Under the pieces are notes generated by a model. The model saw only the letters and a program-made list of their open reading frames with translations. It was not told the origin of the DNA and did no database searches. Source: Pseudomonas frederiksbergensis (GTDB taxonomy: Bacteria > Pseudomonadota > Gammaproteobacteria > Pseudomonadales > Pseudomonadaceae). From it: a stretch of DNA of 64,000 nt. Shown in pieces: positions 42,288 through 50,931 of the stretch. Location of the stretch: assembly GCF_001952935.1 (NCBI RefSeq), contig NZ_CP018319.1:5290001-5354000 (forward strand), written 5' to 3'. Position numbers and translations under genes: made by a program. How positions within the stretch are numbered: position 1 is the stretch's first letter; each line of letters begins with the position of its first letter.

Positions 42288-43129
42288 GGGACTTTTTCCG
42301 CAGCACGTTGACGCAGCCATCCGCCGACGGTCAGCCAATAACCTGCCAGCACCAGTAATGTGATGCCGCTGGGCGTCGCGCGATAACCGGCAAAACCGGC
42401 AAGGAAACCACCCAGTCCATGGCTGTCGCTGAGCACGGCACTGCTGTCCCAAAGCGCATCACCAACGAGGCTGTACATCACTTCCGGCAAATCCATGGCG
42501 AGTAATTGACCGCCGATTCTCTCGGTGCCACTGACCAGCATTGCCGCGCCGAGCAACAGCAAAACGGCTTCGCTGATGGCGAAGAATCGCTGCCACGAAA
42601 TGAACTGTCGACTGCTGTGCAGCAGGGCAATGGTCAGTACCGACAGCACCAGTCCCATTGCTCCGCCAATGGCGAACAAGCCGAGTTGCGGCCCTCGTAA
42701 CTGAGCACCGGCGCCATAGAGAAACACCACCGTTTCACTGCCTTCGCGGCTGACGGCAAGCATGGCTAGCAGCAACAGGCCTGCACCGCCTTGCCGGGCC
42801 AGGTGGCTATCGGCGTGTCGCTGCAAATCGTGCTTGAGGGTGCGCCCGTGGCGATGCATCCAGCCGACCATTTGCACGATCAGCAGGCTGGCCACCAGCG
42901 CGAGTGCGGCCTGGAACCACTCGCTGGCTGAACCGCTCATCGCCTCACCGGCAAACAGAATCAACACTGCCAGCAGGCCCGAGAGCACCAACCCCAGCAC
43001 GACGCCTGCCCACAAGTATTTCGCCAGTCGATCAGCCTGAGGCTGCTGGCTGACCCAGGCCTGGAGAATGCCGATCACCAGCAGCGCCTCGACGCTTTCG
43101 CGCCAGACAATGAACATTGATTGATTCAT
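42275..43129 (-). CDS. ftrC: FTR1-family iron permease (FtrC/EfeU-like)
   Basis: A 284-residue inner-membrane permease with seven hydrophobic helices and the two REXXE-type iron-passage motifs, WRESVEALLV near the start and SREGSETVVF in the middle. It moves iron inward together with oxidation. It follows the cupredoxin gene by 22 bases, in the order ftrA-ftrB-ftrC-ftrD. Confidence 0.92.
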   Translation of the reverse strand: MNQSMFIVWRESVEALLVIGILQAWVSQQPQADRLAKYLWAGVVLGLVLSGLLAVLILFAGEAMSGSASEWFQAALALVASLLIVQMVGWMHRHGRTLKHDLQRHADSHLARQGGAGLLLLAMLAVSREGSETVVFLYGAGAQLRGPQLGLFAIGGAMGLVLSVLTIALLHSSRQFISWQRFFAISEAVLLLLGAAMLVSGTERIGGQLLAMDLPEVMYSLVGDALWDSSAVLSDSHGLGGFLAGFAGYRATPSGITLLVLAGYWLTVGGWLRQRAAEKVPCLN

Positions 43130-43151
43130 GAAAACTCCGTGTTGGAACGGG

Positions 43152-43484
43152 TTATTTCGCGAGGATGCCGCCCTCGGGCAGTTGCGGATTGAACTCGTCG
43201 AAGAAGGGGTAGTGGCCGGGCCTGAGCGGGTGAATGACCACGAAGGTTGTCACGCCCGGCGACAGTACTTTTTCAACCCGCAAGGGCGTGCTCTCGAATT
43301 CGGCCGGGCCTTGGCCGATATTTTTCAGGATGATCTTGAAGCGCTGACCGGCCGGAACCTCCAGCAAGGCAGGGGAGAAGTGGCCATCGCGCAGGCTCAG
43401 TTCATAGCTCGGTAATTCGGCATAGGCTGTGAACGGTGCTACTGCTCCGGCAAGCATCAGCCAGGCAATCCGCAAACGCTTCAT
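43152..43484 (-). CDS. ftrB: Periplasmic cupredoxin-domain protein (FtrB-like)
   Basis: A 110-residue exported protein: signal peptide ending TAYA, then a single cupredoxin-like domain (LPSYELSLRDGHFSPALLEV, PGHYPFFDEFN). In FtrABCD systems this component is proposed to oxidise ferrous iron or shuttle electrons at the permease. The classic type-1 copper set (Cys, Met) is not evident: the mature part has no cysteine, so copper binding, if any, must be different. It begins directly after the ftrA stop. Confidence 0.8.
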   Translation of the reverse strand: MKRLRIAWLMLAGAVAPFTAYAELPSYELSLRDGHFSPALLEVPAGQRFKIILKNIGQGPAEFESTPLRVEKVLSPGVTTFVVIHPLRPGHYPFFDEFNPQLPEGGILAK

Positions 43485-44015
43485 TCAATAGCCGCCTTTT
43501 TTACCGATACCGGCGTAGATGAACTCGTAGTGCAATTCGCAGCGTTCAAACCAGGGGGCTACGCCGGTTTCCTTATCGGTATGGCGGCCAAGGGAACCAT
43601 GACCGCCGGGTGGCTGGACGGTGAAGGTCAGCTGATATTTGCCGGGGCCGAGCAGCTTTACATTGTCGCCATAGTGCGGGCCGTCATTGGCGACCATGGC
43701 GTGGAAATCGCCTTTGAGTTCGTTTTCGTTGCCCTGTTTTTTCAGGTTGAACGAGACATTGAGGTAAGGCACGAAACTGCCTTCCTGAAAGCCCTGCCGA
43801 TTGTCCGCCGTGGCGCGAATGTCGGCTTCCAGGTGCACATCGGAATCCGCGGTGGCCCGCATCATGCCGGCAGGCGCCATCTCGATCGGCTGCAAATACA
43901 CCGCCCCGACTTCCAGCCCCGGACACAGTTGAGGTTCCCCGATCGGGTATTCCTTGGCCTGAGCCAGCGGTGTGAGCAAGAGCAAGGCGAGTGACAGCGA
44001 AAAGGTCGTACGCAT
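43485..44015 (-). CDS. ftrA: P19-family periplasmic iron-binding protein (FtrA-like)
   Basis: A 176-residue protein with a signal peptide (ending AQA) and the P19/Tp34 fold, seen in the EYPIGEPQLCPGLEVGAVYLQP start, the metal-ligand Met/His/Glu region (IEMAPAGMM, VHLEADI) and GPHYGDNVKLLGPGKYQLTF. P19 proteins bind copper and iron in the periplasm and deliver ferrous iron. First gene of the operon; a Fur-like box lies about 55 bases upstream. Confidence 0.87.
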   Translation of the reverse strand: MRTTFSLSLALLLLTPLAQAKEYPIGEPQLCPGLEVGAVYLQPIEMAPAGMMRATADSDVHLEADIRATADNRQGFQEGSFVPYLNVSFNLKKQGNENELKGDFHAMVANDGPHYGDNVKLLGPGKYQLTFTVQPPGGHGSLGRHTDKETGVAPWFERCELHYEFIYAGIGKKGGY

Positions 44016-44070
44016 GATGTCTTCCTGGGCACTAACGAGTGGGAGCCCGAGTGTAGGAAGCTTTCCTGCG

Positions 44071-44089
44071 AATAATAATGATTGTTATC
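44071..44089. promoter_or_regulatory. Fur-like box upstream of ftrABCD
   Basis: AATAATAATGATTGTTATC matches the 19-base Fur consensus at 14 positions when read on the minus strand. It lies 56-74 bases upstream of ftrA, which supports iron repression of the importer. Confidence 0.6.
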
Positions 44090-44102
44090 AAGTTTGCAGT
44101 GA

Positions 44103-44345
44103 TTAAGCCTGGGACGACGGGGAGCGCTTTCGAAATCGCTCGGCACGGTCGACGCAATCGTTCATCTGCGCCGCCGCGTGAATCGTCAGAGGATGCTGGG
44201 TGAAGCCGGGCCGGGGTGAAATGTAGGCGGCCATTTCGCGGGCGACGGCCAATTGTTGGTCCGAACCTTGTGTCAGTAACGCGATGACCAGGTTTTCCAG
44301 GGCAATCACCCGGACACGAAGGTGGACCAGTTCTGCATTGGTCAA
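44103..44345 (-). CDS. Small conserved hypothetical protein, translationally coupled
   Basis: An 80-residue protein, LVHLRVRVIALENLVIALLT near the start and REMAAYISPRPGFTQHPLTI in the middle. I have the impression that this is a conserved Pseudomonas family without a known function. The only in-frame start is TTG at 44345, overlapping the stop of the preceding 38-codon gene (TTGA), with no ribosome site of its own, so it depends on that gene's translation. The first half could form an amphipathic helix. Confidence 0.65.
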   Translation of the reverse strand: MTNAELVHLRVRVIALENLVIALLTQGSDQQLAVAREMAAYISPRPGFTQHPLTIHAAAQMNDCVDRAERFRKRSPSSQA

Positions 44346-44458
44346 TTCGGGGGAGAGGCAAATGCTTCTGCATCGAGTGATTTTTCCGTGACTTCATCAT
44401 CCCAGGTCGACAATTGGACAGGGCTTTGGTCTTCGGCAGGTGTTTTTTTACCAGGCAT
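44342..44458 (-). CDS. 38-residue acidic leader-like peptide
   Basis: Starts MPGKKTPAEDQSPVQLSTWD and has a GGAGAAG site 8 bases upstream. Rich in Asp, Glu and Ser, with no membrane segment. Its stop overlaps the TTG start of the next gene, so it may serve mainly to bring ribosomes to it, or be a small protein in its own right. No family recognised. Confidence 0.55.
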   Translation of the reverse strand: MPGKKTPAEDQSPVQLSTWDDEVTEKSLDAEAFASPPN

Positions 44459-44617
44459 AAGAAGCTTCTCCAGGTGTTTTTATTGGCCGCCCAAGGGGGG
44501 AAAGCGGCTGATTCCCCAGCAGAGCAAAGCTTAGCCATACCTTGATCCGTATCAAGGTCGTTTTTGCGCGAGCGATGTAGGTTGGGGGCACATCCTACAG
44601 GCAAGCCGGGGATCGAC

Positions 44618-44839
44618 ATGGCCAAGAATTTTCCCATCAGCCCCAAGCACCCCGAGCGCATTTGCTGGGGCTGTGACAGGTACTGTCCAGCAAACTCCCT
44701 GGCGTGCGGCAACGGCTCCGACCGCACAATGCATCCGGCTGAAATGATTGGAGACGATTGGTATCTGCATGGCGACTGGGGCATTGATCCGTTGATCGCG
44801 GTAAAAGACGTGACAGACGAACCCGGCCTGAAGGGTTGA
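44618..44839 (+). CDS. DUF3079 small cysteine-rich protein
   Basis: A 73-residue protein. HPERICWGCDRYCPANSLAC contains four cysteines in a zinc- or cluster-like arrangement, followed by GDDWYLHGDWGID; these match the DUF3079 family as I remember it. Such proteins have no defined function. The ATG at 44618 has GGGGA upstream, and the longer frame is not supported. It stands alone. Confidence 0.8.
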   Translation: MAKNFPISPKHPERICWGCDRYCPANSLACGNGSDRTMHPAEMIGDDWYLHGDWGIDPLIAVKDVTDEPGLKG

Positions 44840-45041
44840 GCACCCCTTTAAACATCGAAACCACCTGACGGAATTTTTTTTGAAATCAAGGGGTTGCCAG
44901 CCTCGGGAAATCAGTACATAATTCACGCCATCGAAAGCACTGATCGCTGAAAAAGCTCAATGTTTTCAAGGAGTTAGATCACGAATCTTACTCCAAGTTT
45001 GTACGCGTTTGATGTTGTGCTACATGACATCAGATGTTTGA

Positions 45042-45115
45042 GGCCGAGTAGCAAAATGGTTATGCAGTGGATTGCAAATCCACCTACGCCGGTTCGATTC
45101 CGACCTCGGCCTCCA
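45042..45115 (+). tRNA. tRNA-Cys (anticodon GCA)
   Basis: A 74-base cloverleaf with GGCCGAG/CTCGGCC acceptor arms, an anticodon loop reading ATTGCAAAT, a T-arm GGTTCGATTCC and an encoded CCA end. It is followed by a strong terminator. Confidence 0.96.
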
Positions 45116-45125
45116 CTTTAAACAA

Positions 45126-45158
45126 GCTCCGTAGATCTATGATTTACGGAGCTTTTTT
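45126..45158 (+). terminator. Intrinsic terminator of tRNA-Cys
   Basis: GCTCCGTA (45126-45133) pairs with TACGGAGC (45145-45152), followed directly by TTTTTT. Confidence 0.9.
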
Positions 45159-45410
45159 ATTTGCACTGTCCGGCAAGATTTAATCTTGAAAGGGCAGTCG
45201 CGAACCTGCTTCACCGGAGCGGGAGTTTCTCCAGCACCCATCTGCGCACGCTTCCCCCCTCCGTAAAATATTTTCAAAGTCCCCCCAAATCAACGCTTGG
45301 GAGCTAATTGTGAGCCGCAGCTCTCAATAGACCCATCTCCCGCAAGCTCTGCACCGCCTTGCCAAACTCTCGTCAAGAATTACTCGAATAGCGATTTGCA
45401 CAACCGAATG

Positions 45411-45427
45411 TCGCATTTCAAATGCGA
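45411..45427. promoter_or_regulatory. 17-bp perfect palindrome upstream of the TonB receptor gene
   Basis: TCGCATTTCAAATGCGA is a perfect palindrome about 100 bases upstream of the receptor start, in an AT-rich stretch. It could be a Fur or other repressor site; the match to the Fur consensus is only partial. The rest of 45159-45527 shows no gene. Confidence 0.4.
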
Positions 45428-45527
45428 ATGCAAATACGTATTAAAAGCGTATTTTTTTGTATACCATGCGCGTCGATTTGTTGGCATGTATGTCATCCCA
45501 TTTGGCTATTTTCTCAAGGTTTCTTCG

Positions 45528-47654
45528 ATGCGTCGTACTCTGGTTTCTATCTGTGTGCTTCAGGCGTTTTCCGTTTCTTCCTGGGCTGAGGAAGCGACAA
45601 TCGATAAAGCCAGCCTGGAGCTGCAAGCGACCGACATCGTTGGCACTGCTGATTTTGAAACGGCCTTGGGGCCGGTGGATGGGTATCGTGCGACGCGTTC
45701 GGCCAGTGCGACGCGTACCGACACGTCGATCCACGAAACACCACAATCCATAACTGTGGTGCCCAAGGATGTGGTAGAGGACATCAGTGCCACCCGGCTG
45801 CAGGACGCGCTCGACTATGCCGGCGGCGTCGGGCGGGCCAACAACTTCGGTGGCCAGGGTTTGACTACTTTCACGGTGCGTGGATTTACCACCGGCGAGT
45901 TCTACCGCAACGGCTTTCCGATCAACCGTGGTTATCCGAACATGCCGGATGCGAACACCATCGAGCGGCTTGAAGTGTTGCGAGGGCCGGCGACCATGCT
46001 CTATGGCCGAGGCGACCCAGGTGGCACATTCAACGTCATTTCCAAACAACCCCTGGCCGTGCCCGTTGTGACCTTGGGTAGCCAACTCGATGACCAGGGA
46101 ATGAAGCGTGGCACGCTGGACGCCTCCGGCCCGCTGGATGATGAAGGCCGCCTGGCCTATCGCCTGAATGTGGTAGGTGAGGGCGGCGATACCTTCCGTG
46201 ATCATGTTGAAACCGAGCGCTACGGCGTAGCGCCGGTACTAAGCTGGCAGGTCACCGATGAGACCAAAGTGATCTTCGAAGGTGATTTCATGCGCAACAA
46301 CCACCCGCTTGATCGCGGCGTGACGCGCTATCCGAATCAGATTGGCACCGCGTCTCGCGATACCTTCTTCGGCGAAAAAGACGTTGGCAAGTTGCACAAC
46401 GACAACAACATGGCGCAGCTGCGTTTCGAGCACCTGCTAAGCGATAACTGGACGTTGGGTGGTGGTTTCCAATGGCTCGATGGCACTCTTGAAGGCAATG
46501 CCGTTGAGGCCAATGGTGTCGCGGCCGACGGTCGCACCTTGGGCCGCAACTTTAACTACCGCAAGCTGGAATGGACGGATAAAGACACTCAGCTCAACCT
46601 CACCGGACATTTCACGGCGGGCGGTTTTGATCACACCTTGCTGACCGGTGTCGAATTCGAAGACTACGACTACAAGTCGATCATTCAGCGCTCCAGCGGC
46701 GCGGTGAGTGCGTACCCGATTGATATCTTCAATCCGGTGTATGGCCAGCCTCGACCAGCCTTGACCCGAACCCCGACCAACGATCAAGAAAACCTCAAGA
46801 CCTACGCCGCTTTCCTCCAGGATCAAGTGGCATTGACCGAGCGCTTGAAACTCCTGGCCGGTGCCCGCTTCGAGCGCTTCGAACATGACTACGAAACCTT
46901 TGTACCGGGCGGTAAAAGCTGGGAAGCCAGCGACAATGCCGTGACCCCGCGCATAGGGCTGACCTACGATCTCACCGACACCGTGGCGATCTATGCCAAT
47001 ACGGCTCGCTCGTTCAAGCCCAACACGGGTGCCAGTCGTCAAGGCGGTGGTTTCGAACCGGAAAAAGGCAAATCCTATGAGTTGGGTTTCAAGTGGGAAG
47101 CGCTGGACAGTCAATTGAGTGTCGACGCGGCGATCTACCAGATTGAAAAGCGCAACGTACTCACCACCGATCCTGTGGACTCTACCTTCAGTGTGGCGGC
47201 AGGCGAGGTGCGCAGCCGTGGTTTCGACCTGAACGTTGCCGGCAACCTGACTCCGCAATGGCGGGTGATTGGCGGTTACGCCTATGTCGATGCGGAAGTG
47301 ACCAAGGACAACGTCATCAAGTCCGGCACCCGACTGATGAACATTCCGCAGAACAGCTTCAGCCTGCTCAACGTCTACGAGTTCCAGGATGGCGTATTTA
47401 AGGGCTTGGGTCTGGGCACAGGTCTGAAGTACGTAGATGAGCGCGAAGGGCAGACAGCCAACACAGCATTTTCAATGGGCAGCTACACCGTCGTCGACCT
47501 ACTCAGCTATTACAAGGTCAACGAAAGGATCAGGATCAACCTGGATGTGAAAAATCTAACTGACGAAGACTATGAGGAAGGAGCGTTTGGTAACGTTTAC
47601 GCCTATCCAGGGGCCCCAAGAACGGTACAGGTCGGCATTTCATACACGTTGTAA
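45528..47654 (+). CDS. TonB-dependent siderophore receptor
   Basis: A 708-residue outer-membrane receptor: signal peptide (MRRTLVSICVLQAFSVSSWA), a plug domain (TDTSIHETPQSITVVP, VRGFTTGEF, IERLEVLRGPATMLYGRG) and a beta-barrel ending at GISYTL. No N-terminal STN signalling domain is present, so it does not use a FecR-type sigma pathway. The start is the ATG at 45528 with AAGG upstream; longer frames lack signal peptides. It should take up a ferric siderophore (hydroxamate-type by the ETPQS subclass), probably a foreign one, since no synthesis genes are nearby. Confidence 0.92.
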   Translation: MRRTLVSICVLQAFSVSSWAEEATIDKASLELQATDIVGTADFETALGPVDGYRATRSASATRTDTSIHETPQSITVVPKDVVEDISATRLQDALDYAGGVGRANNFGGQGLTTFTVRGFTTGEFYRNGFPINRGYPNMPDANTIERLEVLRGPATMLYGRGDPGGTFNVISKQPLAVPVVTLGSQLDDQGMKRGTLDASGPLDDEGRLAYRLNVVGEGGDTFRDHVETERYGVAPVLSWQVTDETKVIFEGDFMRNNHPLDRGVTRYPNQIGTASRDTFFGEKDVGKLHNDNNMAQLRFEHLLSDNWTLGGGFQWLDGTLEGNAVEANGVAADGRTLGRNFNYRKLEWTDKDTQLNLTGHFTAGGFDHTLLTGVEFEDYDYKSIIQRSSGAVSAYPIDIFNPVYGQPRPALTRTPTNDQENLKTYAAFLQDQVALTERLKLLAGARFERFEHDYETFVPGGKSWEASDNAVTPRIGLTYDLTDTVAIYANTARSFKPNTGASRQGGGFEPEKGKSYELGFKWEALDSQLSVDAAIYQIEKRNVLTTDPVDSTFSVAAGEVRSRGFDLNVAGNLTPQWRVIGGYAYVDAEVTKDNVIKSGTRLMNIPQNSFSLLNVYEFQDGVFKGLGLGTGLKYVDEREGQTANTAFSMGSYTVVDLLSYYKVNERIRINLDVKNLTDEDYEEGAFGNVYAYPGAPRTVQVGISYTL

Positions 47655-47748
47655 TCCAGTTGAATGTCCAAACCTTCAAAAACGGAAGGCTCAGTACGGC
47701 TCCGCGACCATTGAGTCCTGGCTGACAAAGTGATTTTGGTTTGAGTAC

Positions 47749-47775
47749 AAAAGGGCCGTTGAAGGGCCCTTTTTA
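47749..47775 (+). terminator. Intrinsic terminator after the TonB receptor
   Basis: AAAAGGGCC (47749-47757) pairs with GGCCCTTTT (47765-47773) over a 7-base loop and continues into TTTATTT. The A/T arms make it effective in both directions. Confidence 0.85.
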
Positions 47776-47877
47776 TTTGCAGATATCGACCTCAGTAACC
47801 AAATCCTCAACAGTTGATTCCGACTATCTGCTACATCTCCATTATGCATTTCGCAAACCTTCAAAAGGGCCAGGACG

Positions 47878-48654
47878 ATGAATTCAAGTTGGGCAGGGCA
47901 GGTGGCGCTTGTGAGCGGTGCGGGCAGTCAGATCGGAATCGGTATGGCAATTGCCCATCGTCTTGGGGCTCAAGGGGCCAAGCTGATCGTCACGGCAAGC
48001 AGCGCACGCATCACTGAGCGGGTTGCGGAGTTACGTGCCGCCGGCTTCGAAGCAGAGGGTCGACCGGTAGACTTAACTCAGGAAACCCAGGTTAGTGAGT
48101 TCGTCGCTTGGGCTGAGGCCGTCTGGGGCCGCATCGATATTCTTGTAAATAATGCCGGTATGGCGATGCAAGGGAGTCCTGAACCGTTCGCCGAGTTCAC
48201 GAATACGAGCCTCGAAACCTGGAATCTTTCCATCGCTAGAAATCTGACTACTGCGTTCCTGTTAACTCAAGGGGTGTTGCCTGGGATGCGGGCTAGAGGA
48301 TATGGCCGCATAGTGAACATCAGCTCAACTACAGGCACCCGAGCCAGTAATCCAGGAGAGGCTGCTTATAGTGCAGCTAAGGCCGGAATGGTAGGGATGA
48401 ACATGAGCCTTGCCCTTGAGGTTGCTCAATTTGGTATCACGGTGAATTCGGTTGCGCCGGGTTGGATTGCTACAGGATCGAGCACTCCTGATGAAATCAG
48501 AGCAGCACGCTCTACACCCCTTGGAAGGGCGGGTCGGCCAGAGGAAGTGGCCGCTGCCGTTGTATTCTTGGCTTCACCTGAAGCGAGTTACATCACAGGT
48601 GAGTTGCTCGTGGTGGATGGAGGCAATTGCTTGGTTGAGAACAAAGCTTATTAA
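47878..48654 (+). CDS. Short-chain dehydrogenase/reductase
   Basis: A 258-residue classical SDR: cofactor loop SGAGSQIGIGMAIAH, NNAG motif (DILVNNAGMA), catalytic Ser in NISSTTG and Tyr-x-x-x-Lys in YSAAK, then PGWIATG. The closest pattern is the FabG-like group; the substrate is unknown. Codons such as AGA, GGA, TTA and many third-position A/T make it clearly less GC-rich than the flanking core genes, suggesting recent gain. A terminator separates it from the receptor gene. Confidence 0.88.
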   Translation: MNSSWAGQVALVSGAGSQIGIGMAIAHRLGAQGAKLIVTASSARITERVAELRAAGFEAEGRPVDLTQETQVSEFVAWAEAVWGRIDILVNNAGMAMQGSPEPFAEFTNTSLETWNLSIARNLTTAFLLTQGVLPGMRARGYGRIVNISSTTGTRASNPGEAAYSAAKAGMVGMNMSLALEVAQFGITVNSVAPGWIATGSSTPDEIRAARSTPLGRAGRPEEVAAAVVFLASPEASYITGELLVVDGGNCLVENKAY

Positions 48655-48735
48655 GACTTTTTTAATCCCTTCTGCGACCGTTGACTCCTGCGCTGGACAA
48701 TATTGTCTCAACTCAAAAAAGCAGGAAGATTGAGG

Positions 48736-49626
48736 TCATTTCTCCCATTGCTCCAGCAGTATTGAGACGAATTTTTCTGCTGCTGGAGAGAGTGAGGCGC
48801 CTCTTCGATAAACCAGTCCCAACGATCGGTTCACAATAGGCTCTATCAAAGGAACGCTCACCAATGTTGGATGATCCACAGCAGGCATTGCGAGGCTCGG
48901 CATTGCCGAAACGCCTAAGCCAGCTTCCACCAGGCCCAGCGATGTAGATAGGTGTTGCACCTCATAGAACCATTGCGGACGCCAGCTCAAGCCGGACAAA
49001 GCGTGGTCAAGCAGCATGCGGTTACCGCTTAGGCGACCGACCCCGATAAGGCGGTAGTTGCTAAGTTCAGACCAGGTTACCTCGCTACGCTCGGCCAGTT
49101 CATGATCGCGTCGACAAGCCAAAACAAAAGGCTCGTTGACCAACGGCACGAACTCTATGTCTGGGTGTTGGCCGCTCATCATGTTGATGCCAAAGTCGGC
49201 TTCGCCACGCAGTACAGCCTCCAGTCCTTCGTTCGCACTGAGATCAAGCAAGCGAATGCGAATTTGTGGATAGCGCTCGTTGTAGAGGCGGATTACTGAA
49301 GGGAGGAAGTAAAAGGCTGCGGTGGGGATACAGGCAAGGGTTACACGGCCGCTCTGCCGCTCCGCCAGCTCTCGGATGTTAAGTATCGAGTCGTCGAAGT
49401 CATCCAGTAAGCGTCGCGCCTTGGGCAGGAAGTCTCGCCCAACGCTGGTGAGGCTTACCCTTCTTGTCGTGCGATCCAGAAGCGCTGTCCCCAATCCCTC
49501 TTCAAGCTTTTTCATTCTCCGACTCAATGCGGGTTGAGAAAGATGCAATGCATCGGCAGCTTCATGGAAGCTTCCAAGTTCTGCGATCTTCACGAAAGAT
49601 CGGATGTCATTGAGCTCATAATTCAC
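48736..49626 (-). CDS. LysR-family transcriptional regulator
   Basis: A 296-residue LysR protein: N-terminal helix-turn-helix (FHEAADALHLSQPALSRRMKKLE) and a C-terminal substrate-binding domain. It is divergent from the PrpF-like isomerase gene over a 166-base region, the usual arrangement for a regulator of the adjacent operon. The inducer is probably a tricarboxylate or its isomer, inferred from the genes it faces. Base composition is lower in GC than the core genes. Confidence 0.9.
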   Translation of the reverse strand: MNYELNDIRSFVKIAELGSFHEAADALHLSQPALSRRMKKLEEGLGTALLDRTTRRVSLTSVGRDFLPKARRLLDDFDDSILNIRELAERQSGRVTLACIPTAAFYFLPSVIRLYNERYPQIRIRLLDLSANEGLEAVLRGEADFGINMMSGQHPDIEFVPLVNEPFVLACRRDHELAERSEVTWSELSNYRLIGVGRLSGNRMLLDHALSGLSWRPQWFYEVQHLSTSLGLVEAGLGVSAMPSLAMPAVDHPTLVSVPLIEPIVNRSLGLVYRRGASLSPAAEKFVSILLEQWEK

Positions 49627-49792
49627 TTTTTCGTCTCACAATCCGAGAGTTGTTAAGCCCAGTCAGCCTAAATCCATCATTCGTGAAACGCAATAATCAG
49701 GCTGATATTTGCATTGGAAACAATTTTTAAAGCCTGCGACTCTTGCTCACAAGACATCAATTACCCCGATTGATCAACAAGAGTCAGTATTC

Positions 49793-50875
49793 ATGCAACG
49801 AATTCCCTGTGTGCTAATGCGCGGTGGTACTTCCAAAGGCCCAGTGTTCCTTGCCTGGGATCTACCTGTTGCGATCGAAGACCGTGACGAACTGCTGCTC
49901 AACGTTATGGGTTCTGGCCATGAGCTGGAAATTGACGGTATCGGTGGCGGTAGCCCGCAAACCAGCAAGGTGGCGATCGTTAGCCCGTCGCTGCATCCTG
50001 AGGCGGATGTCGACTATCTGTTCGTCCAAGTCATGGTTTCCCAGCGTCGAGTCGACACCGCGCCTAATTGCGGCAACATGCTTTGCGCCGTTGGCCCGTT
50101 CGCCATTGAGCAGGGGCTGGTAAAAGCTTCCAAAGACCTGACCCGTGTGCGTATTCGTAACCTCAACACGGGGACTTTTGTGAACGCCGAGGTACAGACG
50201 CCCGGTGGGAAGGTCAGCTATGAAGGTGACACCGCCATCGATGGCGTGCCGGGTACCGCCGCTCCTGTGCAACTGACCTTCCTGGATGCTGCGGGCAGCA
50301 AGACCGGCAAACTTTTCCCTACTGGGCAAACGCAGGATTTGATCGACGGTATTCCAGTAACCTGCATCGACATGGCGATGCCGATGATGATCGTCGAAGC
50401 CGGCCAACTGGGTAAGCGCGGCGATGAAAGTCCTGCTGAACTGGATGCCGACAAAGAGTTCCTGCGTCGCCTGGAGTCCTTGCGACTGCAAGCCGGCTTG
50501 GTAATGGGCCTGGGTGACGTCAGCGACAAAGTGATTCCCAAGCCAGTACTAGTGTCACCGGCCAAGGCTGGCGGCACAATCCAGGTGCGCTATTTCATGC
50601 CACACAACTGCCATCGGGCCTTGGCGATCACCGGTTCCATCGGCCTAGCCACCGCTTGTGTCACTGAAGACAGTGTGGTCGCGCAATTGCTCGGCGGGAT
50701 TAGCGAGCCGCGCATGAAGCAAGTACGCATTGAACATCCAAGTGGCGGGATAGATGTCGTACTGTCCTACACCGGCGCTCAGGGTGAGACAATTCGTGCC
50801 TCAGTGGTGCGTACATCGCGCAGGCTGTTCTCCGGTTTTGTCTACGCCACGGCTTCCCAACGACTTGCCGGATAA
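49793..50875 (+). CDS. PrpF/GalD-family isomerase or tautomerase
   Basis: A 360-residue protein of the PrpF family, diaminopimelate-epimerase fold: IPCVLMRGGTSKGPVF at the start, DGIGGGSPQTSKVAIV, a catalytic-type Cys in APNCGNMLCAVGPF and the MRGGTSK loop typical of 4-oxalomesaconate tautomerase GalD. Relatives shift a double bond in 2-methylaconitate (PrpF, about 396 residues), 4-oxalomesaconate (GalD, 361) or aconitate. Length favours GalD, but no gallate genes are nearby; the citrate-type carriers suggest a tricarboxylate such as trans-aconitate. First gene of a LysR-controlled set. Confidence 0.85.
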   Translation: MQRIPCVLMRGGTSKGPVFLAWDLPVAIEDRDELLLNVMGSGHELEIDGIGGGSPQTSKVAIVSPSLHPEADVDYLFVQVMVSQRRVDTAPNCGNMLCAVGPFAIEQGLVKASKDLTRVRIRNLNTGTFVNAEVQTPGGKVSYEGDTAIDGVPGTAAPVQLTFLDAAGSKTGKLFPTGQTQDLIDGIPVTCIDMAMPMMIVEAGQLGKRGDESPAELDADKEFLRRLESLRLQAGLVMGLGDVSDKVIPKPVLVSPAKAGGTIQVRYFMPHNCHRALAITGSIGLATACVTEDSVVAQLLGGISEPRMKQVRIEHPSGGIDVVLSYTGAQGETIRASVVRTSRRLFSGFVYATASQRLAG

Positions 50876-50931
50876 TCTCCCCTGGTCATTGCCGTTCTTG
50901 CATCAGCACAATTCTAAAAATGGGTGATGCC

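Noticed and set aside
45297..45527. Earlier starts of the TonB receptor gene
   Set aside because: They precede or run through the 17-bp palindrome and do not give a signal peptide.
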